Origin: Rhynchopus sp. YZ270_cl-10
Taxonomy: Eukaryota > Euglenozoa > Diplonemea > Diplonemida > Diplonemidae
Assembly (NCBI GenBank): GCA_964035575.1
Contig: OZ037840.1
Location: forward strand, 1,674,001-1,738,000
Reading direction: 5' to 3'
Length of the DNA stretch: 64,000 nt
In this document: positions 9,689-18,621 of the stretch, piece after piece
How positions within the stretch are numbered: the first letter of the stretch is position 1
Layout: each line of letters begins with the position of its first letter
Position numbers and translations under genes: made by a program
The notes under the pieces: model-generated
The model's database searches: none
What the model saw: the letters and a program-made list of their open reading frames with translations, nothing else
What the model was told of the DNA's origin: nothing

Positions 9689-9985
9689 GAGGCGTCCATC
9701 CCTTCCAACTCAGCAAAGAGTGACGGAAGCTCCACACAGAGTCACATATGCGCGATGCGTGCACAGCCACTGGGTCTGTCCTCAACAAAGGCAACACTGC
9801 TGACACTGAACATCAAAGACACGTTGCACCGCTTGGAGGAGGACAGTGCACGCTTCTCCGACCTGTTCACAACTCTTCTTCTGAAGACGTTGCAGGCAAC
9901 AGAGTCATACCGTGGGATGGTGGACGTCTTTGTTGGGGACAGGATCCACTGCACTGCACGCTGCCACATTACTGCTGCGTGGTGA
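9689..9985 (+). pseudogene. Partial tandem duplicate of the preceding cyclase-domain gene
   Basis: Starts within three bases of the upstream stop codon and repeats about 8798-9056 almost exactly (Ser-rich linker through the GDRIHC motif), then skips to the segment matching about 9104-9129 and ends. One patch (GAGTCATACCGTGGG near 9902) matches the gene at 16204 rather than its parent, suggesting gene conversion. It has no membrane segments and no complete fold, so it is a gene fragment. Confidence 0.85.
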
Positions 9986-10140
9986 CATGGGGCAGGTCTT
10001 CTGTGGTGCGTACAGAAAAAATTGAAACTGCACTCCCTTTTGACCTTTTTCCGTTTTCCCCCACCCCCCCAAACAATAAAGCAACAAAAAGCGAGAGGTG
10101 TCAAACGCACAGAGTATTTTTTTCTTTTACGGTCCTATAA

Positions 10141-11547
10141 CAGGCCTTTTGCTAACCATCATGCCATCATGCCACGTTTTTGGGCGTTTTTTATTTTTAT
10201 TTTCCATCATGCCACCATCATGCCACGGGGGGTGGTGGGGCAAGGCTTTCGCTCTGCATCACCTGGGGATTTCCCGCCCAGATGGCATGATGGCATGATG
10301 GCATGATGGCATGATGGCATGATGGCATGATGGCATGATGGCATGATGGCATGATGGCATGATGGCATGATGGCATGATGGCATGATGGCATGATGGCAT
10401 GATGGCATGATGGCATGATGGCATGATGGCATGATGGCATGATGGCATGATGGCATGATGGCATGATGGCATGATGGCATGATGGCATGATGGCATGATG
10501 GCATGATGGCATGATGGCATGATGGCATGATGGCATGATGGCATGATGGCATGATGGCATGATGGCATGATGGCATGATGGCATGATGGCATGATGGCAT
10601 GATGGCATGATGGCATGATGGCATGATGGCATGATGGCATGATGGCATGATGGCATGATGGCATGATGGCATGATGGCATGATGGCATGATGGCATGATG
10701 GCATGATGGCATGATGGCATGATGGCATGATGGCATGATGGCATGATGGCATGATGGCATGATGGCATGATGGCATGATGGCATGATGGCATGATGGCAT
10801 GATGGCATGATGGCATGATGGCATGATGGCATGATGGCATGATGGCATGATGGCATGATGGCATGATGGCATGATGGCATGATGGCATGATGGCATGATG
10901 GCATGATGGCATGATGGCATGATGGCATGATGGCATGATGGCATGATGGCATGATGGCATGATGGCATGATGGCATGATGGCATGATGGCATGATGGCAT
11001 GATGGCATGATGGCATGATGGCATGATGGCATGATGGCATGATGGCATGATGGCATGATGGCACCTTAAAATTTTTCTGCTCGCTGCGCTCGCGGAGGTA
11101 TACCTAAAAAAAAAATTCCCGCTATTTTCTTCCTGCCTACGGTGCCATTTTACAATGTCTAAGGGGATTCCCTTGCATTTTGCAGCCAGAAATGAAACTT
11201 GACCCAAGCTGCAAAAATTTTACCATTGTTATTTCAAAGTGACCCAACCGTTGCAACAGCCCCTGCTTCTGGAAGACGTATTGATTTTGTACGGTTGGTG
11301 TACTTAAGGCGCAAGACCAAGCACCGTTAATAAAGGATTAGATTCCGTTTTTTTTTTTTTTTTGTTATCTCGCAAAGCTGACCCTTCGCCTCTCACCCTG
11401 GGCTGGCAGGGAGGCGCGCGCGAAGCGCGCGACGACCGCTTTCACCAAGTGGGAAAGCTCGGAATGTACTTTTTTTCCAGGAAATTATTTTTTTTTTTGA
11501 CCATCATGCCATTCAGGGGGAAAATCCCAAAGTTAGCAAAAGGCCTG
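10141..11547 (+). mobile_element. Non-autonomous TIR element, family A, copy 2
   Basis: 1407 bp, with the same 16-bp terminal inverted repeats as copy 1 (10141-10156 and 11532-11547), in the opposite orientation. It is flanked by a perfect 9-bp target-site duplication, GTCCTATAA, at 10132-10140 and 11548-11556. The size difference from copy 1 is almost entirely the internal 8-bp satellite. AATAAAGG near 11330 could serve as a polyadenylation-like signal, but no gene is carried. Confidence 0.92.
10281..11063. repeat. 8-bp satellite (GCATGATG)n inside TIR element A2
   Basis: About 98 essentially perfect units, against about 15 (reverse-complemented) in copy 1. The array reads open in several frames as MPSCHHAI repeats; these are artefacts of an 8-bp period. 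Confidence 0.95.
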
Positions 11548-11789
11548 GTCCTATAACGTCTTCTTCGCTTTCCTTTTCACTCACGACTCCCTCTCTGTTG
11601 ACAACTTCCCCCTGCCATGCCATGCCTCAAAAATAATCCAAAAATTCGGTCCAAAGCATTTTCCCATCGCCCCCTTGTCACCGTCGGGGTTCACACTTTG
11701 GCGAAAACCTGCTACAGGGACTCTGCGCTTACGACCCCTTCTCTCAATCATGCTCGTGTACTTTCTTCTTCTTTCGCTGTCGTTCCACA

Positions 11790-12171
11790 ATGCGCCCTTT
11801 GGGGGACGCATTAGACTTCAGCAGTGAAGCTTTCGAGCCAGACGCCCCTATCACTCTAGCAGCGGATGCCCCCCAGTATGTTGGTTTCTTGTCCACACGT
11901 GGCATATTTAGGGGTAAAGTCCCCTTTTCATAGTGTAGCTGTTCTGGGGTGTGTGGGTCACCTTGTCCTTCACATTCCGCCCCTTCACGCGATCCTGCTC
12001 GGATTTGGGGTTCTGTCGTCTGCCCGCGATGGGACGATAGGATTTAGGGCTCTGGCAGTTTTTGGATCCTTAGGCTCTCTTTATTCTCTTTCCTCTTCCT
12101 CCCTCAATCGGCATCGCAGCCTGCTTCTCCTCAGCTGTGTGTTCCGCTGCTGCTCATGGAATTTACTGTGA
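11790..12171 (+). CDS. Putative two-exon small membrane protein
   Basis: Exon 1 is 11790-11875 and exon 2 is 11934-12171. A 58-bp intron begins GTATGT and ends TTTTCATAG, and removing it joins the frames to give 107 residues: an acidic N-terminus (MRPLGDALDFSSEAFEPDAP) followed by a strongly hydrophobic stretch and a Ser/Leu-rich end. The case rests on the 5' site being identical to those of better-supported introns in this window and on frame continuity. No family recognised; could be chance. Confidence 0.35.
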
Positions 12172-12272
12172 ATCAGGGTCAGATATGAGCATTAGGGTGC
12201 GCTCTACACGCACCCCACAAACCCACCACACATCCCAATAAAAGCTAGAAAACACCCCCCCCCTTCTCTACA

Positions 12273-13331
12273 ATGAACGTCCTTGTCACTGGAGGAGCTG
12301 GGTACATTGGGTCGCACACCTGCGTGGAGCTTCTTCAGCAGGGACACAATGTGGTGGTGGTGGACAACCTCGTGAACAGCTGTGCGGAGAGCCTCCGCCG
12401 GGTGCGGGAGCTTACTGGGAAGGAGGTGCGGTTTTCGAAGGTGGATCTGTGTGACGAGCTCGCATTGGACAATGTGTTCTTGGCGCACCCGAGGTTTGAT
12501 GCTGTTGTGCACTTTGCGGCGTTGAAGGCTGTTGGGGAGAGCATTGCGGAGCCTCTTTCGTACTACCAGAACAACATTGCGGGCACCTTAAGCCTGCTGC
12601 GCTGCATGGCGCGCCACGGCTGCAAGAACATCGTCTTCTCCTCCTCAGCCACAGTCTACGGCACCGCACCGAGCCCCTACTCCGAATCCTCACAGATCGG
12701 CGTCGGCGTCACCGCACCCTACGGACGGACCAAGGTCTGGACAGAAGACATCCTTCGCGACATCACAAACCCAAGCGCCTCATCCCCCTTTGGGTCCGGT
12801 TGGAAGGCCCTCCTCCTCCGTTACTTCAACCCCGTAGGAGCGCACCCCAGCGGTCGCATCGGTGACGACCCGTCAGGGGTTCCAAGCAATTTGATGCCCT
12901 TCATCTCTCAGGTCTGTGTAGGGCGTAGAGAGCATCTGACGATCTTTGGAAATGATTACGACACAAAGGATGGGACCTGTGAAAGAGATTACATTCACGT
13001 CGTGGATTTGGCGAAAGGGCACGTAGCAGCGGTGAACCATTTCGCAGAGATGTCCGGCGGGAGTTCCCAGGCAGTGAACCTCGGGTCGGGCAGTCCTACC
13101 TCGGTGTTGCAGCTGCTGCGTGCGATGGAGCGTGCGGTGGGGAAGCCAATCCCGTTTAAGTTCGGTCCCCGCCGTGAAGGCGACCTTGCCGCAAACCACG
13201 CAGACCCGGCGCTTGCACAAAAACTCTTTTCCTGGAAGACAGAAAAGACGATTGACGACATCTGCGTGGACACGTGGCGCTGGCAGTCCCAGAACCCTCT
13301 CGGTCTTGCGGGGGCAGGAGCGAAGATTTGA
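12273..13331 (+). CDS. galE: UDP-glucose 4-epimerase
   Basis: 352 residues, the usual length for GalE. The N-terminal NAD-binding motif GGAGYIGSH (residues 7-15) is followed by DNLVNS, the catalytic serine region SSSATVYG and the Tyr-x3-Lys pair in YGRTK. RYFNPVGAHPSG and the C-terminal NLGSGSPTSV region are typical. It interconverts UDP-glucose and UDP-galactose with bound NAD+ in the cytosol, feeding galactosylation and galactose use; the alpha-galactosidase at 24996 would release galactose, though the two are not adjacent. A C-tract ending TTCTCTACA directly precedes the ATG. Confidence 0.95.
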   Translation: MNVLVTGGAGYIGSHTCVELLQQGHNVVVVDNLVNSCAESLRRVRELTGKEVRFSKVDLCDELALDNVFLAHPRFDAVVHFAALKAVGESIAEPLSYYQNNIAGTLSLLRCMARHGCKNIVFSSSATVYGTAPSPYSESSQIGVGVTAPYGRTKVWTEDILRDITNPSASSPFGSGWKALLLRYFNPVGAHPSGRIGDDPSGVPSNLMPFISQVCVGRREHLTIFGNDYDTKDGTCERDYIHVVDLAKGHVAAVNHFAEMSGGSSQAVNLGSGSPTSVLQLLRAMERAVGKPIPFKFGPRREGDLAANHADPALAQKLFSWKTEKTIDDICVDTWRWQSQNPLGLAGAGAKI

Positions 13332-13960
13332 GGAGGAAAAAAAAAGCGGATGTGTATTGCGTTTTCTTGTTCTAATGACTTTTTTTGGGGGGGCACAGAG
13401 AGAGCGAGTGGGTTACGCATTTTTAAATGCTTTCATCCGGATTGGCATCGTACGTGGGTCAGTCGGAGGTGCCTGCATCAATAACGACCATTTAATAAAA
13501 GAACATATTTTTTTTAAAAAGGGGGGAAGTCCGAAGAGGTATCTGGACCTCCAAAAAAAAAACGTTTTGTTTCTCTACTCGAGGGGGGGAAAAAAATGTC
13601 TCGCTGATTTTTTTTCCTGCCTTTTTTTCCCCCTCCTCCAACCTCCTTCACCCAGAGACTCATATCGGATATCTAACTGTTATTCGGTAAAATCCGGTCC
13701 GCCTGATCGTCCGTGATGCAACGTCATTAGCGAGTCTGAGCCTGGCATGACAAAGGACACTGTTGCCCCCCACCTATGTTCGCACCTGCTAAAAACAAAA
13801 AAACAAAACAAACAAACTTTCAAACCCTCCTCCTATGTCCTCCCCTGCTCCTCACCTGCAGTGATGATTTTGGGTTGTGTGGGTTGCTGTAGGTTTAGTT
13901 AACAGACACCTATACACGTGAGACGCATTCATCTATCAACTTTTCTTTATATCAGATGTT

Positions 13961-14125
13961 AAACCACAAAATGGATTGTAGGACTGCATGGTTGGGTCCA
14001 CCCCACGGTACACCCGGTCATTTGTACCAAAGGTACACTGTTCATGAGAGGGCTTTTGTGTTTCAACTACTCTTTTTGGATCACGATACAATAGGAAATA
14101 GAAACGACGGGAGGGTGCGTGGCCC
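13961..14125 (+). repeat. GTACC-hairpin dispersed element (long form)
   Basis: Starts AACCACAAAATGGATTGTAG, includes the perfect hairpin TGTACC-AAA-GGTACA and the TTTGTGTTTCAAC end, then a 3' extension (TACTCTTTTTGGATCACG to about GGGTGCGTGGCCC) shared with the copy at 42564. It belongs to a family of at least eleven copies, all on the + strand. Confidence 0.8.
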
Positions 14126-15654
14126 GCCAGCTTGTGTATTTTTTTTTCACTGTTTTCCATCACACAATAATTCAGCGGAGAAAAAAACACACAATCAAGC
14201 TTGCGGAGCGAACGAAAAAAAGAAGTTGTTTTTTCATTGTTTTCTTTTTCATCTCCTGAAGTTAGTTTCTATTTTTTTCTCTTTGTGAAATGGCTTCATC
14301 TTGCTTTCTCTTTCGCCCCTTCATTCATTAATGGTAAACGAAAAATAGTGTATTTATGTTATTCTAACGTGCTGTAATCGTGAAAATTATCGACCGTAAT
14401 AATGTTCTACCTTTTCAAGTTTTTTCTGGAAGACCTTTTTTTACGGTCGACAATTTTTTTACGATTGTGGTATAGTAAAAGCTTCGAACCACATAAAATA
14501 AGTAGTGTGAAACCGTGTTATACCCCTCGTGTGTTGACTTTATTGGAAAGCATCTGCGGAACAATACACCATGCCTTGTCAATAATCGACTACCACAAAA
14601 CCATACATTTGCGTTCACCACAAATGGAAAATAGTTGTGTCGTCACACCACCGTCCGATTTCAAAAAAAAAAAAAATAGGGGCAACAGTATTTGGAGTGT
14701 ACCATTGGTAAAGCAATTGGTATTTCAATGATATAGGTGAGTGACGACACCTCCCCTTTTTTTTGCCAGTTGTGTGCACGTTTAGGAAGGCAACTTCTTT
14801 CTTTAGCCCCGCAGACTCCATTTTTTCTTGGAGCTTCCAGGACCGTACATGCTCCGTTCCCTAAAAGGGAATGGTAATTTTATTTTTTTTACGCACACTA
14901 CTTGGTGAGCGGAAAGTGTCACGTCGTTCACTCACCCAACCGTGCTCCGCAACACCACCACCCAACAGGTGATTTTTAGTGTGTGTGGAAGCGTCGTTAG
15001 GGAACGACAAGTGACACTTTTTTTCATTTTTTTCTTCAAAAAAGCGTACTGTGTGCAATTCATCATCGCCCTTCCTCAAGGTGATATTGAGTACAATTTG
15101 CCACGGGGAAACACGCAACAAAAAAAAGCATCTTCTTCGAATCACCAAAAAGTTTTTATTTTTTCCTATTCTCCTTCACTGGGAGCAAGAGACTGTGCGG
15201 TGGTGCTATGGGAAATCGGTCAATGACCTGTCAGCGACCTGTCAACAACAGGGGGGTGTGCCCTTTTTTAAATTTACCATTGCATTTTGTGTGTGTGTTT
15301 TTTCCACCAAAATCGTAAGGGAAATTAAAAATGATAATCTCCCTACAAATGACCTGTCAATATCGACCCCCTCCGTACCAGACTGGGGTTTTTTTTTTGT
15401 GGTGTATTGTGTTTCAAAACCTTGTATTGTGTGTTTTACAATCTTATGTGGGGTGATCCGTAATGGGGAAGAAAAAAAAATGGCCCAATGTATGATCTGA
15501 TCGTTACTGAAGTGAAAAGTGCATTTGGTCAACCTGCGCTTGTCTTCTCGCTGTCGCCCTTCGACCCGATAAGTATTCCTCCCTGAGGGATTGAACTCAA
15601 AGATGTTTGTGTACAAGACACATTGATCTTTTTTTTGATAGTTTCTCGTTCAGG

Positions 15655-15742
15655 ATGTAAACCACGAAATGGAGGTAGGACTGCATCCACCCCTGGTACA
15701 CCCCCGCGGTCATTGTACCAAGGTACAGGGTTTTGTATTTCA
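15655..15742 (+). repeat. GTACC-hairpin dispersed element
   Basis: Shorter copy: ACCACGAAATGGAGGTAGGA, then GGTACACCC, TTGTACCAAGGTACA and TTTTGTATTTCAA. It lies about 460 bp upstream of the next gene. Confidence 0.75.
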
Positions 15743-16203
15743 ATTCAATGTTATGAACAAGAACCAAACATAAGGTGGGATCGATACTTCATGCAACCCT
15801 CTTTCACATTAGTGCTAAGAAAGTTGGGACCATTTTTTGCTCCCTCCTCCTGTGCTATCAATCCATTGAAATGCATGTATTGAAACACTGTTATTGCGGG
15901 AGTTCCATTTTCTTCCATGCACTCACCCCACTCCTACCCCTTGGCCGCCCTCTCGTCATTACCTGTGACGGAGTTGCTGTTATGGCAAACCCAAAAAAAG
16001 AGTGTAATTTTTTATTGATGAATTTGACACTGTTCTCACCAATTGTAATCATGCAGCAGAGACAGATATCGGTGCAAAGGATGATAGAGTAGAGGAGGCA
16101 CTCTTCACGGTCTAGGATCGCAACGTCTGTCCTTCTTCTTTTCTCCCACTTACCACTGCCCACGAAGGTTGAAACTGAGACTACACACAAGATATACACA
16201 AGG

Positions 16204-17970
16204 ATGATGCAGTATCTGAAGGGCGCAATCTCCTTGGACGGGACACTTGGCAAGAAGGAAACAGAGCGACGTACGCAGTTTATGATTTCCTGCGCAGCAT
16301 GTCTGGCCGGCACTACAGTAGGTTTCGTGACCACGATGCATTCGCAGATGACTGTATCGTTGGTGGGCACTGTGCTGATCTGGATTGGCTGCTTGATTGG
16401 GGTTGGTGCCGTGCTCTGCAAAGTTCCCTTGCACACGGGGATTGTTGTGTGCTCGCTCTACGCTGGTGCAACCGGCATTCTGCTGTGGGATTTCGATGCA
16501 CGTACCGTATCCGATGACCGCTGGGCCATTTTGGTCCTCGTTATCGACACATTGCTTGTGATGCGCGTACCGACGACGTACACCTTAGGTCTCGTGGGGT
16601 TTGTGGTGCTGTGGTTGGTGCTGCTTGGTGTTGAGGAGAGCTTCAGGTTTGGTCTGTACGAACTGCCCGGGTTGCCACCTCAGAAGGGTGAGTACGGCAG
16701 GGAGTACTATCACAGCCGGGCAGCCGAGTGTGGGGAGATGCCGTGTGCAGTACCTTTTCCTCCACGCGATATGATAACTGGTGTATCCGTCTTTCTGATT
16801 GACTTTATCATTACACGTGGTTTCGCACGTGAGGTGCTGAAGGAGCAGGCATCAATGGAGCGGACAATCAGCACTGTGCAGGAGATCGCCTCGCTCCTGG
16901 CAAGGTACGACGTGGAGAAGGTGGCGGAGCTGTTGGCAACACATGAACACGAGCTGCCTGAGGGGATGACGGTGGCACTGCGTTCGTTGGAGAAGAACCT
17001 GCGGTCGTACAAAGCGTACCTGCCACAGACGTGTTTGCTTGGGGATGAAGCAGTTGATGAAGACAGCGAAGAAGAGTGTATGACTGTGTCAGCGAGTGCT
17101 ACACAGGTGTCTGTTTCGTCATGTTCAACTGCAAGCACTCTTCATGAAACAATTGTGCGACACGTTGCTTTGGGGCTCACGTCTGTGAAGGCGACTCTGC
17201 TGACGGTGAACATCAAAGACACGTTGCGTCTGGTGGAGGACGACAGCGCACACTTCTCCTCCTTCTTCACAACTCTTCTTCTGAAGACGTTGCAAGCAAC
17301 AGAGTCATACCGTGGGATGGTGGACGTGTTCGTGGGGGACAGGGTGCACTGCTCGTTTAATACGTCAAGGCAATGTGCAAACCACGCCACCTCAGCACTG
17401 CACACAGCAGAGATGCTGTTCAGGGGGTTGAAGCTGTCGCAGGTGAACATCGGTGTTGCATCTGGGAAGGTGCTGCGTGGTGACATGGGGTGTGAAGTGA
17501 TGCGCCGCTTCAGCATGGTGGGTGCGCTTGTGCGTGACGTGCATGGGATGGAACGTGCAGGACGTATCCTTGGCTGTGACATGCTCTGCAACCGTATGTG
17601 CTTCAGCGATGCTGAATGCGAACACGAGATGCGCCTAATTCCGTGCAAGGTGGAAGTGTCTTCAGCCTCTGACACACCTGAGGTGGTTGCCGAGCTTCTG
17701 CTTGACAACGAACAAGCCGACCACGCGACTGAAGAATGGATGTACCAGATCGGGAAGAACAAGAAGTGGGAGAACTACAACACAACAGTGCGGAAGTACC
17801 TGAAAGGCGATGTGTCTGCAGCAGCGGTTGAAGAGGCTGCACAGGGTTGTCCTTGTGAACGGAGCCCGTTGAACGTGCATCCCTCGACAGTCAAGGGTGG
17901 GATTTTGAGTGTGGCCTGGTCACGACCACTGGAGGGCACAGGGGGATATGAAAATACAAACACTTACTGA
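16204..17970 (+). CDS. Six-TM protein with degenerate class III cyclase domain
   Basis: 588 residues; the second ATG at 16207 aligns better with the family start (W/Y-L-x-G-x-S-L-D-G-T-L). Six hydrophobic segments, the helical linker ERTISTVQEIASLLARYDVE, a Ser/Thr-rich spacer, then the cyclase-homology domain with NIKDT, VFVGDRVHCSF, GVASGKVLRGDMG and VGALVRDVHGMER, and the EWMYQIG...W.NYNTTVRKYL tail. As in its relatives, the first catalytic Asp and the Asn/Arg pair are replaced, so enzymatic activity is unlikely on sequence alone. It is more divergent from the 18-35 kb cluster than those are from each other. Confidence 0.8.
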   Translation: MMQYLKGAISLDGTLGKKETERRTQFMISCAACLAGTTVGFVTTMHSQMTVSLVGTVLIWIGCLIGVGAVLCKVPLHTGIVVCSLYAGATGILLWDFDARTVSDDRWAILVLVIDTLLVMRVPTTYTLGLVGFVVLWLVLLGVEESFRFGLYELPGLPPQKGEYGREYYHSRAAECGEMPCAVPFPPRDMITGVSVFLIDFIITRGFAREVLKEQASMERTISTVQEIASLLARYDVEKVAELLATHEHELPEGMTVALRSLEKNLRSYKAYLPQTCLLGDEAVDEDSEEECMTVSASATQVSVSSCSTASTLHETIVRHVALGLTSVKATLLTVNIKDTLRLVEDDSAHFSSFFTTLLLKTLQATESYRGMVDVFVGDRVHCSFNTSRQCANHATSALHTAEMLFRGLKLSQVNIGVASGKVLRGDMGCEVMRRFSMVGALVRDVHGMERAGRILGCDMLCNRMCFSDAECEHEMRLIPCKVEVSSASDTPEVVAELLLDNEQADHATEEWMYQIGKNKKWENYNTTVRKYLKGDVSAAAVEEAAQGCPCERSPLNVHPSTVKGGILSVAWSRPLEGTGGYENTNTY

Positions 17971-18621
17971 ACTGGAGAAGCGTTATGAACGGCTGCAAGT
18001 ACCCTTCTGAGAAGTCTACAACGGCCTTACGGTCTACCAAGACGATACACATTGCGGCTAAAGCACATAGCTATGGGAGTTGTCTTTTACAAGCCTCCAA
18101 ACTCAAACTCGAACACGATTCCTCAAATATAAATGTCATCATTTCATAGTTTCGCCCAGAGCTTCGCAAATGATGCGACGTCTCTTTTTGTGCTCTTCTT
18201 TTATCGTCGCACGAGTATCAAACTTACTTCCTACCATATCCACCCGTCCTTGATCAGGACCCCATCCGCAAGCACGGGACAATACGGTCTTCCGTTGCAC
18301 CGCAACTGCATTCTTTGTCGAGACAATGTCCTCGGCACAATGCTCCTTGCAACGTCACTTGCATGCAACCCTCCGCCAGATGCTCACCATTCGAACTGCG
18401 TTGCGACGTCGTGCATGCGAGTGTCGTCCGCACTGTTCGAGGGTGCAGGCGTCCACCTCAGGAGTAGCCTCAGTAGGCTGTTGCGGCACCTATCCCCTGC
18501 ACCAGAATGGCATGCAGGACTGCCCTACCAGCAGCTAGACACAAGGTGGCAAGACAGTGGTGGTGTGTCTCACAAAGCTACTCAACAAACAGGCAGATAC
18601 ACATATTTACACACAACACAG
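17971..18621. repeat. Upstream block duplicated at 26958-27397
   Basis: No gene. From about 18122 (CTCAAATATAAATG) to the ATG at 18622 several segments recur upstream of the gene at 27398, including GGCGTCCACCTCAGGAGTAG and ACCAGAATGGCATGCAGGAC. The block is partly open in the frame of the downstream gene, which creates a spurious 163-residue extension; the homologous block is not open. Confidence 0.7.

Larger units (their letters stand above)
13332..16203. other. Gene-poor region with dispersed elements
   Basis: About 2.9 kb of AT-rich sequence with many homopolymers. It contains two copies of the GTACC-hairpin element (13961-14125 and 15655-15742). No convincing exon or RNA gene was found; short open frames on both strands have no protein-like composition. 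Confidence 0.5.

Noticed and set aside
10207-11207. Long minus-strand open frames of MPSCHHAI repeats (up to 329 residues)
   Set aside because: They follow directly from an 8-bp satellite that is open in several frames; no start context and no conserved flanking protein.
13961-14125. tRNA-derived SINE interpretation of the GTACC-hairpin element
   Set aside because: No recognisable A-box/B-box pair or tRNA fold could be drawn; left as a structured dispersed element of unknown origin.
18133-18621. 163-residue N-terminal extension of the adenylate cyclase
   Set aside because: The homologous block upstream of 27398 is not open, and all paralogues start at the LDGTL-containing segment.
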